Below are positions 46,544-57,590 of a stretch of DNA of 64,000 bases, piece after piece. The stretch is from Drosophila miranda (lineage: Eukaryota; Arthropoda; Insecta; Diptera; Drosophilidae). The stretch's first letter is position 1. Each line of letters opens with the position of its first letter. The position numbers and the translations under genes are program-made. Below the pieces are notes generated by a model, which saw nothing but the letters and a program-made list of their open reading frames with translations, did not search any database and had not been told where the DNA came from. Where the stretch lies: positions 7,254,001-7,318,000 of the forward strand of contig NW_022881625.1 in NCBI RefSeq assembly GCF_003369915.1, read 5' to 3'.

Positions 46544-46554
46544 TACTACATACT
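46544..46554. repeat. Target-site duplication, left
   Basis: TACTACATACT occurs here and again at 53,703-53,713, exactly bracketing the LOA element. Confidence 0.9.
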
Positions 46555-46686
46555 GGCTGGCGAAAATCCTCTAGCTGAACCCTCCACGAGGGTGCCGGCT
46601 GGGCAATGGACACTGCATTACCCGGGACAAGGGTAATGCACTGTCGCTTGCTCTGTCCGGGGTAATGCAGTGTCTAGCTAAGGCTA
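46555..46686 (+). ncRNA. Predicted HDV-like self-cleaving ribozyme at element 5' end
   Basis: The first 132 bases can fold into the nested double pseudoknot of HDV-like ribozymes. P1: 46,555-46,561 (GGCTGGC) with 46,594-46,600 (GCCGGCT), seven pairs starting with the usual G-U. P2: 46,572-46,576 (TAGCT) with 46,682-46,686 (GGCTA). P3: 46,580-46,582 (CCC) with 46,590-46,592 (GGG), closed by loop TCCACGA, which offers CC for P1.1 with the GG after P1. P4: 46,609-46,623 with 46,660-46,674, a perfect 15-base inverted repeat. J4/2 is TAGCTAA, with C46678 as the candidate catalytic base. Cleavage would fall between 46,554 and 46,555, exactly the element boundary. Such ribozymes are known at 5' ends of R2 and some other LINEs. 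The fold was done by eye. Confidence 0.78.
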
Positions 46687-46824
46687 TGGTCCGGCGTCTT
46701 CCCGATTCAAAGTCGGGGGAACCGAACCAGGGCCATGGCTAGAGGTGCCTGGCGGTCAGGCCTAAAACGCTAGGGGGTGGTCCCCCCCGAAAAATATTAA
46801 CCAGTATGGACCCTCGGGCCAAAT

Positions 46825-48263
46825 ATGGAGGCGAAGAAGGATAAAGCACGGGTTGGGATGTCAACCCAAACGTCGGTGGGAAGCGTGACTGCTACCACCG
46901 GCGGGCACGGGGAGGAGCGTGTCGCCAGCGGTCACACCTCAGACTTGGCGGGAGCAGGCCAAGTCAGTTGTAAAGCTACTGCCACAACAACAACAACAAA
47001 AACAACTCACTCCGCAGCCTGCAAGTTGAGCCGCACAGATGCCGTAGTCGACACAGACACGGATCTGGAGAGCGTGCTCTCTATGAGCAGGACGTAGGAA
47101 GAGAGCCTTCTCCGCTCACCGGAACCAGGCACCAGCTCCCTGCGTAGGGAAGGGCCGAAGCGTTCCAAGGAGGGGATGAAGGCCAAAGCACAATACAAAG
47201 CGGCCCTCAATATAAAAAGCCGGCTGCAAGGTAAAGTAGACATCTCCCAGGAGGAGAAGGTCAAGCTAGCCTGGGCCGAGCAGCGAGTAGAGGAGGGCCG
47301 ACTACATTACGCCCAGATGCCACAGATGAGGGCGTCGAATGGCGAATATGCCAATAAGGTGGAGGAGATGATGGCCACCAAGAGGCAACGCTCGACTGAG
47401 AGTGCCATTAAAGACACTCCGGCGAGCAAGTGGCAACGCGGGCCCAAGAGTGCAACCCCTCCACCGAAAGTGGCCAAGAAGCCATCGAAATCGAACGCGA
47501 AGGTCAGCGATGTGACCAAACGACATTTGATCGTGGCACTCATCGACCGGAGCGAGGAAAACGGCAAGATGTCAGCGGCATAGTGGAAGCTTGTGCACGC
47601 GCGTCTCGTCGACGCACTGTTTGCACACATGGAAGAAGACCCCGCGGCCCCTATGCCCACGTTCGATGGTGCTGGGTGGCTAAATGGGGTTAAGATCATA
47701 AAGTGCAACGACGATCCAACCCTAAGGTGGCTGACGCGTACGGTCTGCCAACTGGAGGCGATGTGGGTGGGGCCAAGCTAGAGGTTGTGGACCGGGAGCT
47801 TATCCCGTCCAAGCCTAAGGCGAAGGTACTCTTCCCCATCACAATCCAGGGAGACCGAGCGCTGAAGCTCCTTCAGCGGCAAAACGCGGACGTGCCAACG
47901 ACCGATTGGAGGATCCTACACATTGGTAGCCAACTACCCAACGAGGGGGGCCAATGTGTGATCCTCCAAATAAACAAGGAGGCAGAGGATCTGCTGTATC
48001 CCAAGTTCGGGAAGATGGCGTGGGGCATGGGTAGCGTCTACCTGCGCCTCAAAAAGCGCCACCCTGAGGACAAGGACGCGCATACCCTGCAGGTAGGCGA
48101 GGTGGAAAAGGACTTAGGTCTCGAGTCCATCGTGGAGGCCGCCCAGGGTCTTGCGCTTGAGGACGAAGACGAGGAAGACGGTGACCTGACGTTAGTAGTC
48201 AACCCGTCGGATGCAAGTGAGCCAGCCACCCATGCTGAGTGTGCTGCAGCTAAACTTGCATAA
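46825..48263 (+). pseudogene. LOA element ORF1 (nucleic-acid-binding protein), broken
   Basis: It starts MEAKKDKARVG. A Thr-rich and low-complexity N-terminus is followed by a basic coiled region (AQYKAALNIKSRL, WAEQRVEEGRLHY) and a domain beginning HARLVDALFAHMEEDP and continuing to VYLRLKKRHPED. This resembles the DUF4780-type domain of LOA-clade ORF1 proteins. In-frame TAG codons lie at 47,095-47,097 and 47,581-47,583, and a one-base indel in the G-run near 47,773 changes frame. The last part runs open to TAA 48,261-48,263 and overlaps the ORF2 start. No CCHC knuckles are obvious. Confidence 0.78.
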
Positions 48264-48502
48264 AAGCAAGGTAGCGTCGGCGGAGCTCCTCATCGCCATG
48301 GAGCAAGGGCTCGCCGACATAGCTCTAGTCCAGGAGCCCTGGATTGCGACAGGCAATTCAGTGGCCGGACTAAAGTCCTCAAATCACAACCTGTTCTACG
48401 CAACATCGGTAAGCAGGAACAGAACCGTCGTACTCGTACGAAAGGGAATCCATGCTTACCTTATGTCTCATTACAGCACAGATGACCTGACGGTTGTGAT
48501 GC

Positions 48503-50470
48503 TGGAAAGCGAGGGAAAGCGCCTTCTGGTGGCTTCCTGCTACATGGCTCACGACAGACCCGCACCACCCGACGAACTCAGGAGCCTGGTGACAGAAGCC
48601 GGCACCAAAAACTATCAACTCGTCATCGGGACGGATGCCAATGCCCACCACAATGTGTGGGGAAGCACCGACATCAATGATAGAGGTGAGTCACTCTTAG
48701 ACTTTATACTTTATACTAATCTATATATAGCAAACGTCGGGGAGTAGCACACCTTCGTGGGTCCGACTTCATCCAACGTGCTAGACCTAACACTAGCAAC
48801 GGGAAACAGTACTACGGTATCTAGCTGGAGGGTCCTTGAAAGACCCTCCTTCTCAGATCACAAGTACATTCAGTTTAAGTGCGACTTCAAACATTCTTCG
48901 AAGGTAATAGTCTATAGAAACCCCCGGAATACAAACTGGGAAAAGTTTAAAAAGACAGGTACTTCGAAGCTCGCGAGTCCGGGCACAGTGAAATCCGCGG
49001 AGGACATAGAGAAGTCTCTAGAGACCCTATCCAACGCGTTGCTGGACGCCTACCACACATCGTGCAAACCCTCGAGGACGAAGAAGAGGTCCAAGCCACT
49101 CTGGTGGAGCCGGGATCTCTCTCTTCAAAGGGACAACCTCAAGGAATTCTTTAAGATCGCCAAACAAGCGAACGAAGGGATCGTCTATGAGGAATACAGA
49201 CTCCTACTCAGGAGCTAAAAGAAGGAAATACGTAAAGCACAACGGAACTCGTGGAGGACCTTCTGCTCCAACATCGAGAAAGCACAAGAAACCGCACGGC
49301 TACGGAAGCTGCTCTCTAAGCAGCCTACCATACAAAGCCAATTAAAGCTAGATGACGGACAGTGGACAGAGGGCAGTGACGAAGCCCTAACAGCACTAAT
49401 GGAGGAACATTTCCCTGGTTGCACCGAGGTCGCTGATGCCAAAGAGCACCAGGACCTAGCAACCGAGGAACAACACCCCCCAACAGATTTGTTAACCACC
49501 AAGCGAATCCACTGGGCAATAGACTCCTTTGCGGGCACAAAAGCACCAGGACTTGACGGGATATTCCCAGCCATGATGCAGGTGACCAAAGAGGCGATTA
49601 CCCCATGGCTCTCCGCAATATTCACAGCTTGTATAAGTACTGGCTATATCCCTATCCAATGGAGAACCTCGAGAGTTGTCTTCCTCCCAAAGGCAGGAAA
49701 GTGCAGCCATGCGAGTCCCAAGGACTATAGACCGATAAGCCTTACCTCCTTTATATTAAAAACGCTAGAAAAGCTGCTGGACTTACACATCAGGAATGAG
49801 GTAGGGGGACTGATGTCAACCAACCAGCATGCCTATACTAAAGGGAAATCGGTGGAGACCGCACTACATTCGGTAGTAGCTACCATTGAGAAAGCCCTTC
49901 ACAATAAAAAGTAAGCACTGGGAGTATTCGTGGACATCTCCGGAGCATTCAACAACGTGGCTACGGAAGCAATAACAAATTGCCTGGTAGCAACTAATAC
50001 AAACCCAGCAATCAACCTGTGGATAAGGAACCTCCTAGGTTGCAGACGGGTGCAATCAGAGTGGGGCACCGCTTCCATGGTGAAAGAGGCACACAGAGGC
50101 ACATCCCAGGGTGGAGTCCTGTCGCCCCTCCTGTGGAATCTGGTGGTCGACGACCTCATCAAGAGATACGAAAGGAAGGCCCCAATAATAACAGCTTATG
50201 CGGACGACATAAGCATACTTATTACGGGTTTTTGCCCATCGACCCTCAGCTCACTAATGCAACGAACACTCAGGGAGATACGCGAGTGGGCGGAAGAAGT
50301 AGGACTCAGTATCAACGCGGACAAGACGGACCTCATCCTCTTTACCAAGAGGTACAAGGTACCGATATGGACCCCCCCGAAGATCAATCAAACTAGGCTA
50401 ACCCCAAAAACACAAGTCAAATAGCTGGGCACAGTACTGGATAGTAAACTGGCATGGAAACCCAATGTAC
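48503..50470 (+). repeat. Internal tandem duplication in LOA ORF2, unit 1
   Basis: The unit runs from TGGAAAGCGAGGG to ..CCAATGTAC. It is repeated 1,968 bases downstream with fewer than ten differences. Confidence 0.93.
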
Positions 50471-52438
50471 TGGAAAGCGAGGGAAAGCGCCTTCTGGTGG
50501 CTTCCTGCTACATGGCTCACGACAGACCCGCACCACCCGACGAACTCAGGAGCCGGGTGACAGAAGCCGGCACCAAAAACTATCAACTCGTCATCGGGAC
50601 GGATGCCAATGCCCACCACAATGTGTGGGGAAGCACCGACATCAATGATAGAGGTGAGTCACTCTTAGACTTTATACTTTATACTAATCTATATATAGCA
50701 AACGTCGGGGAGTAGCACACCTTCGTGGGTCCGACTTCATCCAACGTGCTAGACCTAACACTAGCAACGGGAAACAGTACTACGGTATCTAGCTGGAGGG
50801 TCCTTGAAAGACCCTCCTTCTCAGATCACAAGTACATTCAGTTTAAGTGCGACTTCAAACATTCTTCGAAGGTAATAGTCTATAGAAACCCCCGGAATAC
50901 AAACTGGGAAAAGTTTAAAAAGACAGGTACTTCGAAGCTCGCGAGTCCGGGCACAGTGAAATCCGCGGAGGACATAGAGAAGTCTCTAGAGACCCTATCC
51001 AACGCGTTGCTGGACGCCTACCACACATCGTGCAAACCCTCGAGGACGAAGAAGAGGTCCAAGCCACTCTGGTGGAGCCGGGATCTCTCTCTTCAAAGGG
51101 ACAACCTCAAGGAATTCTTTAAGATCGCCAAACAAGCGAACGAAGGGATCGTCTATGAGGAATACAGACTCCTACTCAGGAGCTAAAAGAAGGAAATACG
51201 TAAAGCACAACGGAACTCGTGGAGGACCTTCTGCTCCAACATCGAGAAAGCACAAGAAACCGCACGGCTACGGAAGCTGCTCTCTAAGCAGCCTACCATA
51301 CAAAGCCAATTAAAGCTAGATGACGGACAGTGGACAGAGGGCAGTGACGAAGCCCTAACAGCACTAATGGAGGAACATTTCCCTGGTTGCACCGAGGTCG
51401 CTGATGCCAAAGAGCACCAGGACCTAGCAACCGAGGAACAACACCCCCCAACAGATTTGTTAACCACCAAGCGAATCCACTGGGCAATAGACTCCTTTGC
51501 GGGCACAAAAGCACCAGGACTTGACGGGATATTCCCAGCCATGATGCAGGTGACCAAAGAGGCGATTACCCCATGGCTCTCCGCAATATTCACAGCTTGT
51601 ATAAGTACTGGCTATATCCCTATCCAATGGAGAACCTCGAGAGTTGTCTTCCTCCCAAAGGCAGGAAAGTGCAGCCATGCGAGTCCCAAGGACTATAGAC
51701 CGATAAGCCTTACCTCCTTTATATTAAAAACGCTAGAAAAGCTGCTGGACTTACACATCAGGAATGAGGTAGGGGACTGATGTCAACCAACCAGCATGCC
51801 TATACTAAAGGGAAATCGGTGGAGACCGCACTACATTCGGTAGTAGCTACCATTGAGAAAGCCCTTCACAATAAAAAGTAAGCACTGGGAGTATTCGTGG
51901 ACATCTCCGGAGCATTCAACAACGTGGCTACGGAAGCAATAACAAATTGCCTGGTAGCAACTAATACAAACCCAGCAATCAACCTGTGGATAAGGAACCT
52001 CCTAGGTTGCAGACGGGTGCAATCAGAGTGGGGCACCGCTTCCATGGTGAAAGAGGCACACAGAGGCACATCCCAGGGTGGAGTCCTGTCGCCCCTCCTG
52101 TGGAATCTGGTGGTCGACGACCTCATCAAGAGATACGAAAGGAAGGCCCCAATAATAACAGCTTATGCGGACGACATAAGCATACTTATTACGGGTTTTT
52201 GCCCATCGACCCTCAGCTCACTAATGCAACGAACACTCAGGGAGATACGCGAGTGGGCGGAAGAAGTAGGACTCAGTATCAACGCGGACAAGACGGACCT
52301 CATCCTCTTTACCAAGAGGTACAAGGTACCGATATGGACCCCCCCCGAAGATCAATCAAACTAGGCTAACCCCAAAAACACAAGTCAAATAGCTGGGCAC
52401 AGTACTGGATAGTAAACTGGCATGGAAACCCAATGTAT
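50471..52438 (+). repeat. Internal tandem duplication in LOA ORF2, unit 2
   Basis: Direct copy of 48,503-50,470. The seven bases TGGAAAG occur at both ends of the unit (48,503, 50,471 and 52,439), so the joint has seven-base microhomology. All four in-frame stop codons of unit 1 recur here. Confidence 0.93.
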
Positions 52439-53702
52439 TGGAAAGGGTGAAGAAGGCCACCATTGCGCTTTATGCATCCAAGAAGATGCTCAGCAGCACA
52501 TGGGGCCTATCTCCGGCTCTGATGCATTGGATTTACATCTCGGTGGTGCGACCAACTATGCTGCGATGGAGTCTTAGTGTGGTGGCAAGCTACTGGAAAG
52601 AAAACGTATCATAAGCTTATGGAAAGGACTCAGCGACAGGCTTTGCTCTGTATTACAGGGGCGCTGAGGTCAACCCCAACAAAAGCACTCGAAACCCTAC
52701 TTGGAATCGAACCCCTAGACATCCACGCCCGTCTGACTGCAGGAAAGGCAGCACAACGCCTCATCGCTTCAGGAAATATGTCGCCACAAGAATACGGGCA
52801 TAGTTCAATTGGAAGGGAAATGAACAGATCAACTGATTACATGACCCCCCAAACATGCCTCGACGTAAAAACAACTGCATCCTTGGGACCTGAAGACTGG
52901 AAAATCGGAAGAGACCAAACGGAGCACCTCAATATATATACGGACGGCTCCAAGATGGACGGAGGAGTAGGAGCGGGCCTATACTGTACAGACCCTGAGA
53001 TAAGGCTGTCATATAAGCTACCGGACCATTGTAGCATATTCCAGGCAGAGGTTTTTGCCATCAGGAAAGCAGCAGAAGTCGCTCTTCTCACTGAAAGAGC
53101 ACACGATGCGGTCAACCTATTCGTCGACAGCCAAGCGGCGATAAGATCCATGCAGTCGTCCGCAGTCAGTTCCAGAAATGTCTTGGCGAGCAGGGAGGCA
53201 CTAGATACCCTAAGCACGACAAAGTCAGTGCGGATCTACTGGATTCCCAGCCACCAGGGCATCGAAGGGAACGAGACGGCGGACGTACTAGCTAAGGAAG
53301 GCGTCGGGCTGGCGAATACGAGAACCGAGAACGTGCCTGTCTCCCTCAGAACGCTGCAAAGCGATCTAGAAAAGCAGGCCGGATCACAAACCGAATGTAG
53401 GTGGAGGAGTACCACCGCCTGCAGAACCTCGAAAATCATGTGCAAGGAACGCAATGACAAACTCAGCCACTACCTGCTGCACCTACCACGGAAGGACTGC
53501 AGATTATTAGTGGGAATATTAACGGGACACTGCCTGGCTGCGGCGCATGCGACAAAGCTAGGAATCACAAACAGAGACAGTTGTAGGAAATGTGACGAAC
53601 CTGGGGCAACCGAAACCCTAGAACATCTCATCTGCAACTAAGGGCCATACTGGCCTATGTGGGGCCCCCTCTGAGGGCCGTCCGGGTCAACCTAACCTAA
53701 CC

Positions 53703-53713
53703 TACTACATACT
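53703..53713. repeat. Target-site duplication, right
   Basis: TACTACATACT, identical to 46,544-46,554. Confidence 0.9.
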
Positions 53714-53949
53714 AAAAGATATTTTCTAACGTCTTATTTAATAATTTAATTTAATTTAATTATTTGGAGAGCCATGAACACTACAGTTGTAGCATAATAT
53801 ACTGGGTTTCTGTTGAAATCTTCTTTAAACGATACTTTCATTATGTTTATAAAAATTGTTGATAAATGCTTGCCACGTTCCTCGAAGGTATTGCTGTTCA
53901 TGTTGTTAAAACATATTGGTTCGTTTCTAAATTCGAAATGTTTTTCAAC
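53714..53949. other. Flank between LOA element and transposase-like gene copy 2
   Basis: AT-rich DNA. From about 53,913 (ATATTGGTTCGTTTC) it matches the sequence right after the assembly gap at 30,767, so the gap at copy 1 cuts homologous sequence. Confidence 0.6.
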
Positions 53950-55001
53950 AGCCGTAATAAGTTCATTATTTCATTTTTAATGATTTCTTTAACTTTATCA
54001 GACATTATGTAGCCTCAAAGATACTCTTGTAATTTTCTTTCCTGTATTCCTTGACATACATATTTGACAACAACACATCCTCATGTATATCATTTTTTAG
54101 GATAACCTTTTTGAGATGGGGCAGATCCCACAATATGGGGAATTTTCCCCTTACACTTTTGCACGGCATGAAATTTGCCAAGCAGTGGTCGGATCCAACT
54201 GCCAACAGTTGACTTGACAAGCCCCCACTCTCAACCTCCCTCAATACTAAATCGAGTCCTTCCTTGACCGCATTCCTGCCTAGCGCAGATGTTTTGGAAA
54301 CGGGAAAAATGTGGAAATACAAATAATGAATTTCATTCCCGTTAATTGGGATTGCAGCGACTGCAAGAATTTTCCATTTATGTACCGGTCCTTTTTTGCA
54401 TATTGGTACCACGGCATGTGATACTCATCCATGACCATGACTCATTCTGAGTCGCTTAGTTTCTGTAAATTTACAGTCATGTTAATGCGTCCATTCATTA
54501 TGTTTCCTTGCATTTTCAGTTCTTCCAATGCGTCCGTTACCAGATTTTCGGGGGCCTGTACCTTTGTGCAATTCTATGCTCGCTTGAAGGCGACCAATAT
54601 CGTTGACCAGATCATCGTTACCGACGATACCTGGAGGAAGAAAAGTCTGATTCACCTGCTCCAATGTAATTGCCACAATCTACTCACCTTCAGTGTCATC
54701 GTCGTCAACATCCATAGGCAATGTACTAACCAGCCGGTCCAGCGGTCCACACGGCAGATGTTCCTCTGCCTCTTTGTCCTGATTCGGATCGAACAGATTC
54801 ATTTATGTCCTCATCGAAACACGACAATTGCGACGGCTCCAACAGATTGAGTTCATTTATGTCCTCATCGAAACACGACAATTGCGACGGCTCGAACATA
54901 TCTTCCTCTATGTCCTGATACGGCTCGAACAGATTGAGTTCCTTTATGTCCCCATCGAAACACGACAATTTATGCATTTCTGAATCTATCTTTTTATCCA
55001 T
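53950..55001 (-). pseudogene. P-element/THAP-type transposase-like gene, copy 2
   Basis: Acidic first exon from MDKKIDSEMHKL (55,001), frame-shifted near 54,800 by loss of four bases relative to copy 1. The RNase H-like part is open over 54,412-54,005: GPVHKWKILAVAAIPI, KTSALGRNAVKEGLDLVL, LLAVGSDHCLANF and ILWDLPHLKKVI. Here the Trp-containing strand, the Asp of GSD and the DLPHL motif are all in one frame, which makes the P-transposase resemblance clearer than in copy 1. The homopolymer before GPVHKW has six A against seven in copy 1; neither joins the upstream frame. A change near 54,428 disrupts the preceding segment. Confidence 0.55.
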
Positions 55002-55457
55002 CTTGGCGCGGTTCTTGGGTTACTCTTATTAACTTATTTCACTCTTTTCTCTATTTTTGTCGATCGTCGAATAACTCGCCTCAGACTTATCGCAGTATAA
55101 TATCGCATAAAACCTATCGCAGTATCATATCGCAGTATAATATCGCATAAAACTAATTGCAGTATAATATATCGATCGGTTAGGGTTAATATATGTTGCC
55201 TTACAATTATTTTATTTTTATTTTATACATGTTGAAATCAGGAAACTAGACGCGGAATTGTGATATTTAACGGTCCGTATCGTATAGCAACAAAATATCT
55301 GTAAACGTTCTTCCTTCTTGATCGTCGTATTCGAATAAATGTGTGTTGGCATATCGAGTACATTGGTATTTCTTATAATACTATCGATGAGTAAATACCA
55401 AAACCATACATGCCCCGTTATTTAAAACATAAATAAAGAACACAAAATAAGACAAAG
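55002..55457. promoter_or_regulatory. Divergent intergenic region, copy 2
   Basis: Repeat of 31,900-32,354, including the TATCGCAGTATAATATCGCA repeats at 55,088-55,170. Shared promoter use is inferred. Confidence 0.45.
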
Positions 55458-56489
55458 ATGTACATTAATTTGGGAGGTGTAAGAATTGACGGGGTGGACC
55501 ACTGTCCATGTTAATGTATTATGCGGGATATACTGGGACCATCTGCAAGGCCGGAAAGTGCAAAGCCCGAAAGCACAGGAAATTGCCAACATGACGTTGT
55601 CGTTCGGTGGAGCCCAAGTTTGCGACATAAGTGCAGCAGGAGTGATTAATTTGTACTTTTTTTCTGGACCATCAACGTAAGGGTAAGTAAATTAGTTACA
55701 TTTATATTATATTCTTCTAATAATGTATTCCATTCAGCGGGGACGACGCACGCGAAGTATGCTGAGCCTGTTACTCCGGTGCAGAATATTTCTGTTTTGA
55801 TGATATCACAGGATATTGAGGATATTGACAACAATATGAACGGTCATACGGAGGAGTCGGCCACAACTCACGATATTGAGGAGAATATTGACAACATTTC
55901 TGACAATATTCACAATATTTCTGATTATACAGTCAATGATATGGAGTGTACTATTTCTGATGAAATATATGATTCGTCAAAGCCAGTGCACCACGTGGAG
56001 GAGAAGCAGGAGCAGGAGGTTCGGGAGGATCCGGACTTAAGTAAGTAAATAAGTAAAATTTAAAAAAAATACATATTATAACTTCTTAATTCTCCAGACA
56101 TGTTTACTGAAGACATTCTTAGTACTGAAAGTGGAAAGGACAATTTGAAAACACCGATTTCCCCTAAGGCTTCGCCCCCCGTGCATGGCAGCAAGTGCAA
56201 ACTAGGCGGCAAAATGATTGGAAGGTTGAGCACCTTGGGAAACCACGTAATGAACCAACATTACACAGCAATAAGAGGTATGGTTTCAAGGAATTCGAAG
56301 ACAATGCAAAAAATTGCTGCGGTTTTTAAGGAAAAAAAAGTGACCATGTTAAGACTATCAGAGGAAACTGGGGTGCCGGCCGAGTATTTGAGGGCGATAG
56401 TCATGTGCAGCGATGACTATAAAAAAATTGGGTGCCGCTTGTGGGCCGCCAAGACGGATGCAGAGAAGCTGAAGGAAATCAACCAATAA
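55458..56489 (+). pseudogene. Acidic BED-finger-like gene, copy 2
   Basis: Exon 1 starts MYINLGGVRIDG, then a one-base gain near 55,500 breaks the frame and four extra T residues lie near 55,655. Exon 2 is in frame (NISVLMISQDIEDIDNN) with a single acidic repeat against four in copy 1. Exon 3 (from about 56,098) is open to TAA 56,487-56,489. In the finger the second Cys of CKLC is Gly (GGC for TGC at about 56,205), and a nearby Cys is Ser. A normal zinc site is therefore lost. Confidence 0.6.
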
Positions 56490-57590
56490 CTGTTTCGTTT
56501 TTTAATTTTAATATTTGATTTGAGTAGAAAAACTCGCCTGTTATTCGTAAATGTAACGACTGAAAATAAACTTATTGACAAAAAAGGGAGGAGAATTTAT
56601 ATTGTGTGGGCGCCTTTGGGCCAAGAAATCATCAAAGTTATTCACGTCGCACAGTTTGGGAAAAAACTGGACTGGAGTGGAGTCGACTGGATGGACTGCA
56701 ATGACACTTGCCGGCTGGCTGCCTCTTGGAAATTATAAGCCTCGTTAAGCCTTAGGTCAACCGCCTGGCTGGTCTGCTTGAGCGCTCCATCGAATGGATT
56801 TACCTTCGCTCTGGAAATACTGGATGCCCTTTTGGATTACAGGACTACCCTCTTTAGCGCCTTTGAATGGATAAACAAAGTGCATGTCCTACATGGATTA
56901 CAGCCGTATAGCGCATCATAAAAGGTAAGAAATCAAGCCACAAATTGAATGCCGAACACAGCAAATGCTTAACCCATGACACCACCAAAAGGGGGAGAGG
57001 GAGGAGAGGGGAATGAGTGCCCCCTATTAATCCTAAGTGCTTCCTGTGATTTTATGTAAATTTGTACACGGGGAACAGAGGACTCCAAAGAGACCTCTCG
57101 AGCAGCAATTCAATGTACAAATGACAGGTTGGCTGTGACACAAAACAGCAGCTTAAGGAAGATGTAAAGCCAAGCAAAAATATACCCCCCCCCCCCCCGT
57201 CCCCCACTCTCCTTAACCCTTAACCCTTAACTCCCAGAATGGTAGCCAACATTTCGGCGACACCAAGGAGTATGGTGGCATGGTATTTATCGCAAGTCCT
57301 ATCCCAAACCAACAAAGCCGATCAACTATTGCAAGTCGCAGCTCTGCCCAGGGAAAGTACGTCACCTGACCTGTGATTCGAAACACAACATCGAAGTGGG
57401 CCCTGAACTATCACTTGGAGCCGTTCAGAACTGGCTCTGGAAATCATTCAGTACGAATATCTGGAGAGAGCGGCACAACACAGAGAACGGCAGCAAATAT
57501 CGAAAGCACAGGGAACATAAAGTAAATAAAAATACAAATACAAAACAAAGCCCATGAACGAATATTTCCTCACAGGTGCTGGAATAAGAT
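56490..57590. other. BED-gene flank and 5' region of unknown gene
   Basis: The part to about 56,865 is the undisturbed form of the flank that is joined to painless at 33,905 and 40,171. Beyond it lie a C14-type run at about 57,186-57,199, a short ORF starting MVANISATPRSMVAWYL (57,239), and A-rich sequence. No domain was recognised. Confidence 0.55.

Larger units (their letters stand above)
48232..53641 (+). pseudogene. LOA element ORF2: endonuclease, RT, RNase H, with duplicated EN-RT block
   Basis: ORF2 begins MLSVLQLNLHKSK, overlapping ORF1 by 32 bases. Endonuclease: VQEPW, IGTDANAHHNVWG, FSDHKYI. RT: LDGIFPAMM, FVDISGAFNNV, SQGGVLSPLLWNL and the catalytic YADD (about 50,199). RNase H: IYTDGSKMDGG, FQAEVFAI, FVDSQAA and PSHQGIEGNETAD, holding Asp, Glu, Asp and Asp (52,930-53,300). 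The element end encodes a Cys/His motif CRKCDEPGATETLEHL. The first copy keeps one frame from 48,232 to 50,424, with in-frame stops only at 48,745, 49,216, 49,912 and 50,422. A second copy of the block from the endonuclease tail to the RT follows, with an extra one-base loss at about 51,775, a one-base gain in a C-run near 52,345 and a gain near 52,568. Confidence 0.9.
46555..53702 (+). mobile_element. LOA-clade LINE (Trim/Bilbo-like), full length with internal duplication
   Basis: The element runs from GGCTGGC at the left target-site copy to CCTAACCTAACC at the right one. The order is a 5' UTR with a predicted ribozyme, ORF1, then ORF2 with APE endonuclease, RT and RNase H. A C-terminal RNase H with this type of ORF1 is characteristic of the LOA clade, to which Trim of D. 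miranda and Bilbo of D. subobscura belong. The family name is not proven here. The element contains a 1,968-base direct tandem duplication, and without it would be about 5.2 kb. Several in-frame stops and indels make it inactive. Confidence 0.9.

Noticed and set aside
53684..53702. CCTAA repeats as a telomere remnant
   Set aside because: Only about three units, located exactly at a LINE 3' end. Drosophila telomeres are not made of such repeats.
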